The notes beneath the pieces were generated by a model that searched no databases, was not told where the DNA came from, and worked only from the letters and a program-made list of their open reading frames with translations. The translations under genes were made by a program, and so were the position numbers. From positions 1 through 47,706 of the forward strand of contig CAMAWH010000037.1 in assembly GCA_945861635.1 (NCBI GenBank): a stretch of DNA of 47,706 bases, read 5' to 3'. Positions 33,787 to 42,046 of this stretch are shown one piece after another. The first letter of the stretch is position 1; the number at the start of each line of letters is the position of its first letter. Source of the stretch: Klebsiella pneumoniae. GTDB taxonomy: Bacteria > Myxococcota_A > UBA796 > SXON01.

Positions 33787-36700
33787 TGCTCGCGATCTGG
33801 CTTGCCGGGTGCACCTTCGTCACCGATCAGGAGTGGACGAAGCGGTTGGAGGCGTGCGATCAAGGGGGCCTGTACATCGACGGCGATGGAGATGGGTGGG
33901 GAGGAGAGGCCGCTTCGGGGTGCAAGCGTGACGACGCATGGGTCGATCACGGCGGGGATTGCGATGACGCCGACACCACTGTGCACCCCGGCGGCTTGGA
34001 CGAGCCCTACGACGGTACCGATGCCGATTGCGGCGGGGGGGATGACTACGATGCCGACGGGGACGGTCACGCGAGCGCCGCCCACGGAGGAGACGATTGT
34101 TTCGACAGCGCGGACGACGCGGTGCCCGTGCTCGCCGACGATTGTGGGGAGAGGACGTCCACACCCGAGCCGGTGGACGTGCATCCGGGCGCGGCCGACG
34201 AGGCGTATGACGGCATCGATTCCGACTGCTCAGGCGGCTCGGACTTCGATGCCGACGGAGATGGCTACTCGCGCTGTACGGAGTGCAACGACGCCGACGC
34301 GGCCGTCTACCCGAATGACGGCGCGGAGGTCTGGTACAACGGCGTTGACGAGAATTGTGACGGCAACGATGGGGATCAGGACGCCGATGGCTACGTCGCT
34401 GCGGACTACCCCTACGAGGTTCCCGAGGACCTCTTCCCCGGTGATTGTTGGGACGATCCGAACTCGATTCCCGCCGCGTACACGGCGCTGAACGGGCTGC
34501 CGCAGGTGGCGGCGGTGGATGCTCACCCCAAAGCCGCAGATGCGTTCTACGACGGCGTGGACGCCGCATGTGACGCCGGGAATGACTTCGATGCCGACGC
34601 GGACACCCACGCCAGTGATGCGTGGCCCAACGCGGCGGGCGGGCTCGGGGATGATTGCGATGACGAGGACGGCAGCGCCTACCCCGGTGCGCCGGAGAGC
34701 TGGTACGACGGCGTGGACAGCGATTGCTCGGGCGGCTCCGACGACGATCAGGATGAGGATGGCTACGACGCGCTCGACGAAGGCGGCACCGATTGCGACG
34801 ACATTGACGCCTACGTGAGCCCGGCGGCGGTCGAGGATTGCACCACCGCGGTGGACGAGAATTGCGACGGTGAGATCGATTCTATCGATGCGATCGGCTG
34901 CACCGCGTACTATCTGGATGACGACGCAGATGGCTATGGGTCCGCCGCCGCGCAGTGTCGGTGTGAGGCGGCAGGTGCGTACAGCGCCGCTACCTCCGAC
35001 GATTGCGACGACGCGCATTCCGACGCCAATCCCGGCGTTGCGAGTGAGGTTTGCACCACCGACTACGATGACGATTGCGACGGCTCCACGAACGCCGTCG
35101 ACGTTTCCGGTTGCACGACCTGGTACTACGATGCCGACGCCGATGGCTACGGAACCGAAGCGGCGTCCTGCACCTGTGTCGCCTCCGGAACGTACACGGC
35201 CAGCCTCACCGGCGATTGTGACGATGCGGACGCCAGCATTCTCCTCACTCGCACATTTTACGAAGACGCGGACGCGGACGGCTACGGCAACGCCAGCGTC
35301 AGCGCAACCGCGTGCGTCAGCCTGACCGGCTACGTCACCAACGCTGCCGACTGCGAAGACACCCGCTCCGATGCGCACCCCGGCGCAACGGAAACGTGCG
35401 CAAGCTGGTACGACGACGATTGTGATGGGGATACAAACGACCTCGGTGCCGACGCCTGCACCGCGTTCTATCTGGACGCCGACGCCGATGGCTACGGCAC
35501 CACCGACAGCGCATGCACCTGCTCCGCCGCAGGCAGCTACACCGCATCAAACACCTCCGACTGTGACGACGCGTACGCGGACGCTCACCCCGGCGGAACG
35601 GAAACGTGCGCCACCACGTATGACGACGATTGTAACGGTACCAGCAACGAGATCGCCGCGCCCGCTTGCTCGACCTGGTTCGTAGACACGGACGGTGACG
35701 ACTACGGGTCGGGCCCCGGACAATGCCAGTGCTCCGCCGGTTTCGGCTACGAAGGTGTCTCCCCCGGTGACTGTGACGACGCCGATGCGGCTCGCTTTCC
35801 CACGGCTACGGAGGCGTGTGACGGCGTCGATAACGATTGCAACGACATCGTGGACGACGGCGCCACCACGGAGTTCTACGAAGACGGAGATGGAGATGGC
35901 TACGGCGATCCCTCCTCGTCCACCATCGCGTGCTCGGCCCCGTCCGGCTACGTCGTGAGCGGCACAGACTGTGATGATGGTTCGGCCACAATCTCCCCAG
36001 CGGCCGCCGAAGATTGCTCGACGGGGTTCGACGACAATTGCGACGCCACGACCAATTCCGCCGGCGCCGTAGGCTGTACGGCGTACTACGAGGACGCTGA
36101 CGGAGATGGCTATGGTACAACCTCGACTTCCTGCTTGTGTACGGCCGTTTCGCCCTACACGGCGTCCTCCACCTCGGACTGTGATGACGCCGCGTCCACG
36201 GTGAACCCGGGGCAATCCGAGATCTGTGGCGACGGACTGGACAACAATTGCGATGAATCGCCAAATAGTTGCACGATCTCCGGCACGTCGGTGGTGACGA
36301 CGTGGGCGCGCGCAACGTTCATCGGCGAAGTGGCGTCGGACAACGCGGGGGCGGCCGTAGCGGACGCTGGCGATTTTGACGGAGATGGGCTCCACGACGC
36401 GTTGATTGGGGCGTACTACAACGACTCCGGGGCGTCGAACGCAGGCGCGGCCTACATTGCCGCCGGGATGCCGACGGGCGCGACCGACTTGTCAGCCGTG
36501 ACGCTGAAGATCACGGGTGCGGCGGCGAACGACTACTTCGGTCGCGCGGTGTCCGGAGCGGGCGACGTGGATGGGGATGGAGACGACGATGTGATCGTGG
36601 GCGCCTACCTCAACGACGGCGGCGCCACCGACGCGGGCGCGGCCTACGTCATCGGAGGAGGTTCTACGGGCACGCTCTCGGCGTCCAGCGCTACCGCCAT

Positions 36701-37625
36701 CTTCGAGGGCGATGGTGCCAACGACTACGCCGCCCGCAGCGTCACCGGCGGGGGCGATTTCGATGACGACGGGTACGCCGAGGTCGCGCTGGGCGCGAGT
36801 CAGGAGGATTCCGGCGGCGTCGACGCGGGTACGGCCTACGTGTTTTACGGCCCCGCTTCGGGCAGTTTCAGCGTTTCGAGCGCCGACGCTCGGCTCACAG
36901 GCGAGGATATTTACGACTACGCCGGGTATGCCGTGGCCGTAGCCGGAGACGTCAACGGCGATGGCATGGATGACCTGCTCGTCGGGGCCTACGGGGCCGA
37001 TGATGGCGGGGCGAGCGCGGGTGCGGCCTACCTGTTGCTTGGGCCGATAAGTGGGACGACCGACCTTTCGCTCGCCGACGCGCGCTACCTCGGGGAAGAT
37101 GCTGGGGATCAGGCGGGAAGCGCGGTGGCGGGCGGGGATATGGACGGGGATGGTCTGGCCGACGTGATGATCGGCGCGCCCGAAGTGAACGACAACGGCG
37201 CCTACGCGGGCGCGGTGTACGTCGTGCTCGGGTTGGTGTCCGGGGATCTCGACCTTGCGGCGGCGGACGGCAAGCTCCGGGGCAACAGCGGCAGCGACCA
37301 CGCGGGGCTGTCCGTTTCCATCGGCGACCTGGACGCGGACGGCATTGGGGACCCGATCACCGGCGCCTGGGGAGACGACACGGCGGCCTCGACGGCGGGG
37401 GCCGCGTACGTGCTGTACGGACCCCCAGCGGGGACGGCCGAATTGTCCTCGGTCGACGTTATTTTTACGGGAGCGACGAGCAGCGACTTTGCGGGGTACT
37501 CCGTGGCAGGCGTTGCGGACTACAATGGAGACGCCTACGACGACGTCCTCGTCGGTGCCTATGGTCAGGACAGCGGCGGATCCTCGGCGGGTTCGGCCTA
37601 CCTTGTCCTCGGGGGTGGATTCTGA
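33786..37625 (+). CDS. lipoprotein 3: MopE-like repeats and seven FG-GAP repeats
   Basis: A 1279-residue protein starting at ATG 33786, which shares its A with the previous stop (TGATG), so translation is coupled. MLAIWLAGCTF is a short lipoprotein signal. Residues ~35-360 repeat the N-terminal layout of lipoprotein 2 block for block (DCWDDPNSIPAAYTALNG here, DCWDDPSSIPEEFSALNG there), showing gene duplication. Residues ~360-830 are Cys-type MopE-like repeats with DADADGYG loops. From about residue 838 there are seven FG-GAP/integrin-like repeats (D.DGDG..D..IGAY pattern), enough for a closed seven-bladed beta-propeller, ending at the C-terminus. FG-GAP propellers bind calcium and protein or glycan ligands; the ligand is unknown. 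Confidence 0.88.
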   Translation: MLAIWLAGCTFVTDQEWTKRLEACDQGGLYIDGDGDGWGGEAASGCKRDDAWVDHGGDCDDADTTVHPGGLDEPYDGTDADCGGGDDYDADGDGHASAAHGGDDCFDSADDAVPVLADDCGERTSTPEPVDVHPGAADEAYDGIDSDCSGGSDFDADGDGYSRCTECNDADAAVYPNDGAEVWYNGVDENCDGNDGDQDADGYVAADYPYEVPEDLFPGDCWDDPNSIPAAYTALNGLPQVAAVDAHPKAADAFYDGVDAACDAGNDFDADADTHASDAWPNAAGGLGDDCDDEDGSAYPGAPESWYDGVDSDCSGGSDDDQDEDGYDALDEGGTDCDDIDAYVSPAAVEDCTTAVDENCDGEIDSIDAIGCTAYYLDDDADGYGSAAAQCRCEAAGAYSAATSDDCDDAHSDANPGVASEVCTTDYDDDCDGSTNAVDVSGCTTWYYDADADGYGTEAASCTCVASGTYTASLTGDCDDADASILLTRTFYEDADADGYGNASVSATACVSLTGYVTNAADCEDTRSDAHPGATETCASWYDDDCDGDTNDLGADACTAFYLDADADGYGTTDSACTCSAAGSYTASNTSDCDDAYADAHPGGTETCATTYDDDCNGTSNEIAAPACSTWFVDTDGDDYGSGPGQCQCSAGFGYEGVSPGDCDDADAARFPTATEACDGVDNDCNDIVDDGATTEFYEDGDGDGYGDPSSSTIACSAPSGYVVSGTDCDDGSATISPAAAEDCSTGFDDNCDATTNSAGAVGCTAYYEDADGDGYGTTSTSCLCTAVSPYTASSTSDCDDAASTVNPGQSEICGDGLDNNCDESPNSCTISGTSVVTTWARATFIGEVASDNAGAAVADAGDFDGDGLHDALIGAYYNDSGASNAGAAYIAAGMPTGATDLSAVTLKITGAAANDYFGRAVSGAGDVDGDGDDDVIVGAYLNDGGATDAGAAYVIGGGSTGTLSASSATAIFEGDGANDYAARSVTGGGDFDDDGYAEVALGASQEDSGGVDAGTAYVFYGPASGSFSVSSADARLTGEDIYDYAGYAVAVAGDVNGDGMDDLLVGAYGADDGGASAGAAYLLLGPISGTTDLSLADARYLGEDAGDQAGSAVAGGDMDGDGLADVMIGAPEVNDNGAYAGAVYVVLGLVSGDLDLAAADGKLRGNSGSDHAGLSVSIGDLDADGIGDPITGAWGDDTAASTAGAAYVLYGPPAGTAELSSVDVIFTGATSSDFAGYSVAGVADYNGDAYDDVLVGAYGQDSGGSSAGSAYLVLGGGF

Positions 37626-40039
37626 GCCATCTGCGGCCGCACGCTCGCTGCTCTGGAAACCGCAGGCGAGCATTCCAGGGAGCGGCCGACCTTTTCCTCG
37701 CCCTCCCATGGATTGCGCTTGCACTTGCCGGATGCGGCGCAACGTGGTCGGCCGATGATCTCGATGGAGACGGGTTTTCCGTGCTGGAAGGGGATTGCAA
37801 TGACAAGGACGCGGCGGTTGCACCGGGGGCGGACGAGGTTTGGTACGACGGCATCGATGGGGACTGCAACGGCGGCAGTGACGACGACGCGGACCTGGAT
37901 GGCGTGCCGTCTCCCGAGGATTGTGACGACGCGAGCTCGGCGATTCACCCGGGTGCCGATGAGGTTTGGTACGACGGCGTCGACGAGAATTGCGACGGTT
38001 TGAGCGACGACGATCAGGACGCCGATGGCGTCGACGCGGGCGCTGATTGTGATGATCTGGACGCCGACGTGCACCCCGACGCTGCCGACGCCTGGTACGA
38101 CGGTGTGGACACCGATTGCGCCGGCAATGACGACTACGATCAGGATGGGGATGGCTTTGCCGCGGCGGATGAATGCAATGACACCGACGCGTCGATCGTC
38201 CCCAACGGGCTGCCGGAGGTCTGGTACGACGGCGTCGATGCGAATTGCGATGGTCACAGCGACTACGATCAGGACTACGATGGCTACGACGTTGACACAT
38301 CCGGGGGAGAGGATTGTGACGATACGGACGCGGCAATCAGCATCGACGCGCGTGAGGTCTGGTACGACGGCATCGACCAGGACTGCTCGGGGACGAGCGA
38401 CTATGATCAGGACGCCGATGGCCAGGACACGGAGGCGTGGTCGGGTGGAACCGATTGCGATGATGTGAACGGCACAATTTACCTTGGCGCGTCGGAGACG
38501 TGGTACGATGGCGCCGATAGCGATTGCTCCGGCGGGTCCGATTACGATCAGGACGGCGATGGGGATGACACGCCGGCGGGTGGCGGCTCCGATTGTGACG
38601 ACACTGACGCTGCGATTCATGGCGGCATGGACGAGCAATGCGGCAATGCGATAGACGAGAACTGTGACGGTTCGGTCAACGACATCGGCGCCACAGGCTG
38701 CGAAACCTTCCGCCTCGATACTGACGCGGATGGCTACGGCGTGGCGGCCAGCCAATGCACGTGCGTCGCGTCGGGCAGCTACACGGCGTCCAACACCACG
38801 GACTGTGACGACGCCCGCGCAACGGTGAACCCCGGCGCCGTCGAGACGTGCGCCACCGCGTGGGACGACGACTGCGACAGCAACGCGAACGAGAAGGACG
38901 CCACGGCCTGTACGGGGTTTTATTTCGACGGGGACGGCGACCTCTACGGCACCAGTGTCTCCCAGTGCTGGTGCAGCGAGTCAGGCAGTTACACAGCCTC
39001 CATGGCGGGGGATTGTAACGACGCGCGTTCCGATCTGAACCCAGGCGAAGCCGAAACGTGCGATCTGGAAGACGACGACTGCGATGGCGAAACCGATGAA
39101 GGCACAACCCGCTACTACGCCGACGTTGACGCCGACACGTATGGCGACGACACCACCGCACGCTGCACGACCGCGTCGGGGTACGTCACCCTCGCCGGCG
39201 ATTGTGACGACGACGATGTCTACGCGTTTCCCGGCGCGGACGAGCTGTGCGACGTGGCGCAGAACGATTGCTCGACCGCGTGGACCGAGGCCGACGAAAC
39301 GGGCGTCGTTTCCTATGAGACGGCAGCCGGCGTGTGGAGTGACATCACCTCGACGTTCAGCGGTACATCGACGGCACCCATCGCGCTCTCCCTTGCGACG
39401 GGCAGCTACTATTTCTGTCAGGGGACGTTCTACGCGAGCGTCAACGCGAACGCCAAGACGACGACGCTCACCGCGCCGTACGGAAAAACCGAAACGACGC
39501 TTTCTCTCGGCGTCAACAATGGCTCGGTCGTGACCGCCACCAACGCTACGGTATCGATGGATGGCTTCACGATCACGGGCGGGAAGGGCACCGCCGGCTC
39601 CGGCGGCAAACGGTACGGCGGCGGCATTCTCAGCAACGCCTCCACCGTGAGCAGCGTGTCCATCGTCACGATCTCGAACTGCGATGTGACCGGCAATGTG
39701 GCCGACTTCGGAGCCGGCATCGCCGCGTATGGCTATGGCGATGTGGTCCTCGATGGTACCAACGTCGACGCGAACACGGCCAACACGTCGGGCGGAGGAA
39801 TTTCCATCGCAAATGGCGATGTGACGTGCACAGACGGCGGTGCCAACGGAAACACGGCGAGCACCGAGGGCGGCGGCGCCTGGTTCTCGGGCAATAGCGG
39901 CACGCTGACGTCGGCTTCGTGTGATTGGGAAACCAACACGCCCGACGACGTTGCGGGTGCCGGATCGTTCACGACGACGTCGGCCTACGCGCTCAACGCC
40001 AGCTTCACCTGCTCCGGCAACGGTGCCTGCGCGCCGTGA
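37622..40039 (+). CDS. lipoprotein 4: MopE-like repeats and beta-helix-like C-terminus; start codon problem
   Basis: Up to 805 residues. The in-frame LALPWIALALAGCGATW is a lipoprotein signal with the same GCGATW as its neighbours, so the gene starts well upstream of the first usual start (GTG 37781). The frame back has no ATG, GTG or TTG. CTG 37622 overlaps the previous stop as CTGA and has GGGGGTGG just before it; it is my working start. Alternatively, removing one G from 37710-37711 would give ATG-ATT and a ten-residue signal, as short as in lipoproteins 1 and 3. Six WYDG/NCDG repeats, then Cys-type repeats, then ~260 Gly/Ser/Thr-rich residues (DGFTITGGKGTAGSGGK) that look like a parallel beta-helix. 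Confidence 0.75.
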   Translation: MSHLRPHARCSGNRRRAFQGAADLFLALPWIALALAGCGATWSADDLDGDGFSVLEGDCNDKDAAVAPGADEVWYDGIDGDCNGGSDDDADLDGVPSPEDCDDASSAIHPGADEVWYDGVDENCDGLSDDDQDADGVDAGADCDDLDADVHPDAADAWYDGVDTDCAGNDDYDQDGDGFAAADECNDTDASIVPNGLPEVWYDGVDANCDGHSDYDQDYDGYDVDTSGGEDCDDTDAAISIDAREVWYDGIDQDCSGTSDYDQDADGQDTEAWSGGTDCDDVNGTIYLGASETWYDGADSDCSGGSDYDQDGDGDDTPAGGGSDCDDTDAAIHGGMDEQCGNAIDENCDGSVNDIGATGCETFRLDTDADGYGVAASQCTCVASGSYTASNTTDCDDARATVNPGAVETCATAWDDDCDSNANEKDATACTGFYFDGDGDLYGTSVSQCWCSESGSYTASMAGDCNDARSDLNPGEAETCDLEDDDCDGETDEGTTRYYADVDADTYGDDTTARCTTASGYVTLAGDCDDDDVYAFPGADELCDVAQNDCSTAWTEADETGVVSYETAAGVWSDITSTFSGTSTAPIALSLATGSYYFCQGTFYASVNANAKTTTLTAPYGKTETTLSLGVNNGSVVTATNATVSMDGFTITGGKGTAGSGGKRYGGGILSNASTVSSVSIVTISNCDVTGNVADFGAGIAAYGYGDVVLDGTNVDANTANTSGGGISIANGDVTCTDGGANGNTASTEGGGAWFSGNSGTLTSASCDWETNTPDDVAGAGSFTTTSAYALNASFTCSGNGACAP

Positions 40040-40788
40040 AGCTCATCACGGCGACGCTTCGCCTGTACATCGACGCCGCCAAGGATGCGCTCCGCGCATT
40101 TCTCCGGTCGGGTCTCGCCTTCCTGGTCTTGCTCGTATCCTTCCCGATTCTCATGGTTGTGAGCTTCTTTTGCGGCCCGCTCGGCATGATGGGAGGGATG
40201 CTCGTTTCGCTGGTGATGGACGCACTTGCCGGGACGTACCTGGCGTCCCTGCGCGATGCGCTCTCGGTTCGGAAGAGCGTCACGGTGGCGATGGTCCGTG
40301 GAAATCTTGGAGCAAATACGTGGGATATCATCGGGATCCAGTTTCCAATCTGGGTGGTGAGCTTTCTGCTCACCCAACTGACCGTGCCCGTGGCCTCGCT
40401 GGCGTTCACCGTCGCGATTTTCCTGGCGTGCAACCCGGTGCCTGAGATGGTGGGCCGATCTCGTCTCGGCGGAGTGGATCTGCTGCGGGACGCCGGTCGG
40501 TTCATGTTGTCCAGCGGACCGGAGTGGTTTATCGGTCAACTTCCTTTGTTGATTGCGATTTTTATACTCGGTGGCGTGGGTGCCGCCACCGGCTTCGGTC
40601 CGGGCTTCGGGTTCGTGATGGTGGGCAGTGCGGCGGTGACGAACATTGCGCACGGTCCGATCGGGTACGTCGCGGGAATCGGGGTTGTCGCCCTTGCGCA
40701 TCTGCTCCTGCTTTTCCGGGGAGCGTTGTATGAGCGGCTATCGTCGGGGGGGCGCCGTGCGCGCGCTTGGCAGGAGAACTTCCGTTAG
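40036..40788 (+). CDS. polytopic membrane protein, unknown function
   Basis: A 250-residue protein starting at GTG 40036, four-base overlap (GTGA) with lipoprotein 4, which ties it to the lipoprotein operon. Five to six hydrophobic helices are visible (about 26-45, 50-70, 113-150, 172-200, 210-235). No family motif is recognised. It may be an inner-membrane partner of the lipoproteins. It ends 51 bases inside the convergent TIGR02757 gene. Confidence 0.72.
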   Translation: MKLITATLRLYIDAAKDALRAFLRSGLAFLVLLVSFPILMVVSFFCGPLGMMGGMLVSLVMDALAGTYLASLRDALSVRKSVTVAMVRGNLGANTWDIIGIQFPIWVVSFLLTQLTVPVASLAFTVAIFLACNPVPEMVGRSRLGGVDLLRDAGRFMLSSGPEWFIGQLPLLIAIFILGGVGAATGFGPGFGFVMVGSAAVTNIAHGPIGYVAGIGVVALAHLLLLFRGALYERLSSGGRRARAWQENFR

Positions 40789-41604
40789 CGCGTCGGGAAT
40801 CCCGCTGCCCTGGGCGATTCCGAGGTGCGCCAGCGCGAAGTCATAGCGCACCGGGTCGGCTGGATGGAAGCGGCGCAGGGCGGCAGTGATGTCGGTTGCG
40901 GTGGCCCAGCCGGGGGTAGCGCGCGTCGTCAGGCCAACGTGCCTCGAAACGCGCATCACGTGCGTGTCGAGTGGGATGATGAGCGAGGCGGGGTCGAGGT
41001 GAGACCACAAACCAATGTCCGGCGCCTCACGACGCACCATCCAGCGCAGGAGCATGCACCAGCGCTTGCAGGCGGAGCCGTCGGCGGGCGAGGGGAACCA
41101 CGTTGCAAAGGCCGGAGACGTCGCGGGGGGCGCGAACTGGCGGAGCTGCGCGATGGCGCCGCTGAGCGAGGAGGCGAGGGATCCGGGCGCAAATAGCGCG
41201 CCGAGCGACGCGTGCGCCGCGTACAGCGCGCGCATCGTTGCGAACAAATCCGCGAAATCGCGGGGGCGAAACCAGCGATAGGCCAGGGGCAAGGGCGGCC
41301 CGGCATAGTCGGCAATGAACCGGGCCGGGCCGCCGTGGGCGTCCATCGTGGCGAGCGCGCGCCCGATCACGGGACCGAACAGGTCCACGCGCCCAAAGGC
41401 GAGGAGCGCGGACAGGGTGGCGGCGATTTCGATGTCGGCGGGGGCCGCGTACCGCAGGGGAAAGCGGATCGGGTCGGCGGCGACGCGGGTCCCGACGTCC
41501 GTGGCCGATACCAGCGCGTCGAGTTGCACCTTCAACGTCCGCTCGCGGGGAGTGAGTTGCCCAGGACGCGCCAACGCGGCGCCCGTCACCGGGGAGCGCG
41601 TCAA
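40738..41604 (-). CDS. TIGR02757 family protein (DUF2400)
   Basis: A 288-residue protein. The start is TTG 41604, because it overlaps the PKD gene stop as TTGA; the frame is open upstream but the extra residues do not fit. Family motifs are clear: DPIRFPLRY, ADIEIAATLSALLAFGRV, SACKRWCMLLRWMVRREAPD and IIPLDTHVMRVSRHVGL, then DPVRYDFALAHLGI. The family resembles helix-hairpin-helix DNA glycosylases, but its activity is unknown. It runs convergent to the membrane protein with a 51-base overlap. Confidence 0.9.
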   Translation of the reverse strand: MTRSPVTGAALARPGQLTPRERTLKVQLDALVSATDVGTRVAADPIRFPLRYAAPADIEIAATLSALLAFGRVDLFGPVIGRALATMDAHGGPARFIADYAGPPLPLAYRWFRPRDFADLFATMRALYAAHASLGALFAPGSLASSLSGAIAQLRQFAPPATSPAFATWFPSPADGSACKRWCMLLRWMVRREAPDIGLWSHLDPASLIIPLDTHVMRVSRHVGLTTRATPGWATATDITAALRRFHPADPVRYDFALAHLGIAQGSGIPDALTEVLLPSARTAPPRR

Positions 41605-42005
41605 AGTCGGCGCTTTCCCATGGCCAACGCGGCTAAAATCACCGCAACCCAGGATTGGTGCGCGCCGACGCTGCAACCGCTCGTCGGCTCCAAAGCCTTG
41701 TATGGCACGACGACCTCAGTCTGGTCGGGCAGCGAATCCTCGGCGCCGTCGTTCACGACCAGACGGAATCGGTACGTTCCTGGTTCGTCGATCGTGAAAC
41801 GCGGTGCGGAAATCGCGTCGTCATCGAGTTTTGCGCTCGGCCCGCCGGCCTGGGACCACGCAAAAGTGAGCGCGTCCTGATCGTCGTCGAAGGACCCGCT
41901 GCCGTCCAGAATGACGGTGTCATCGACGTAAGCGAGCAGCCCCGTTCCGGCCTCGGCAATCGGAGCCGCCGCGAAAGCAGCGTGGGCCAGCAAGAAGAAA
42001 ACCAC
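41601..42005 (-). CDS. exported PKD-like protein with MYXO-CTERM-like tail
   Basis: A 134-residue protein from GTG 42005. MVFFLLAHAAFAAAPIAEAG is a signal peptide without basic residues. The middle is one PKD-type beta-sandwich (ILDGSGSFDDDQDALTFAWS, FTIDEPGTYRFRLVVND). The C-terminus has TSGCSVG, a hydrophobic helix and KRRL: a Cys-containing turn, membrane segment and basic end, the layout of MYXO-CTERM/GlyGly-CTERM sorting signals. It is small for this kind of protein. The start is uncertain because no ribosome site is visible. Confidence 0.7.
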   Translation of the reverse strand: MVFFLLAHAAFAAAPIAEAGTGLLAYVDDTVILDGSGSFDDDQDALTFAWSQAGGPSAKLDDDAISAPRFTIDEPGTYRFRLVVNDGAEDSLPDQTEVVVPYKALEPTSGCSVGAHQSWVAVILAALAMGKRRL

Positions 42006-42014
42006 GCCGGGTGC

Positions 42015-42020
42015 TAACCT
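42015..42020 (+). promoter_or_regulatory. -10-like TAACCT upstream of the PspA-like gene
   Basis: TAACCT is 26 bases before ATG 42047, with GAGG at 42036-42039 as ribosome site, in the short divergent gap between the PKD-like and PspA-like genes. No -35 is clear. Confidence 0.25.
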
Positions 42021-42046
42021 GCCGGCGAAACGATAGAGGCCCCCCC

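Noticed and set aside
36492..38336. A 614-codon minus-strand frame opposite lipoproteins 3 and 4
   Set aside because: Arg/Pro/His-rich shadow of the repeats, crossing two real genes.
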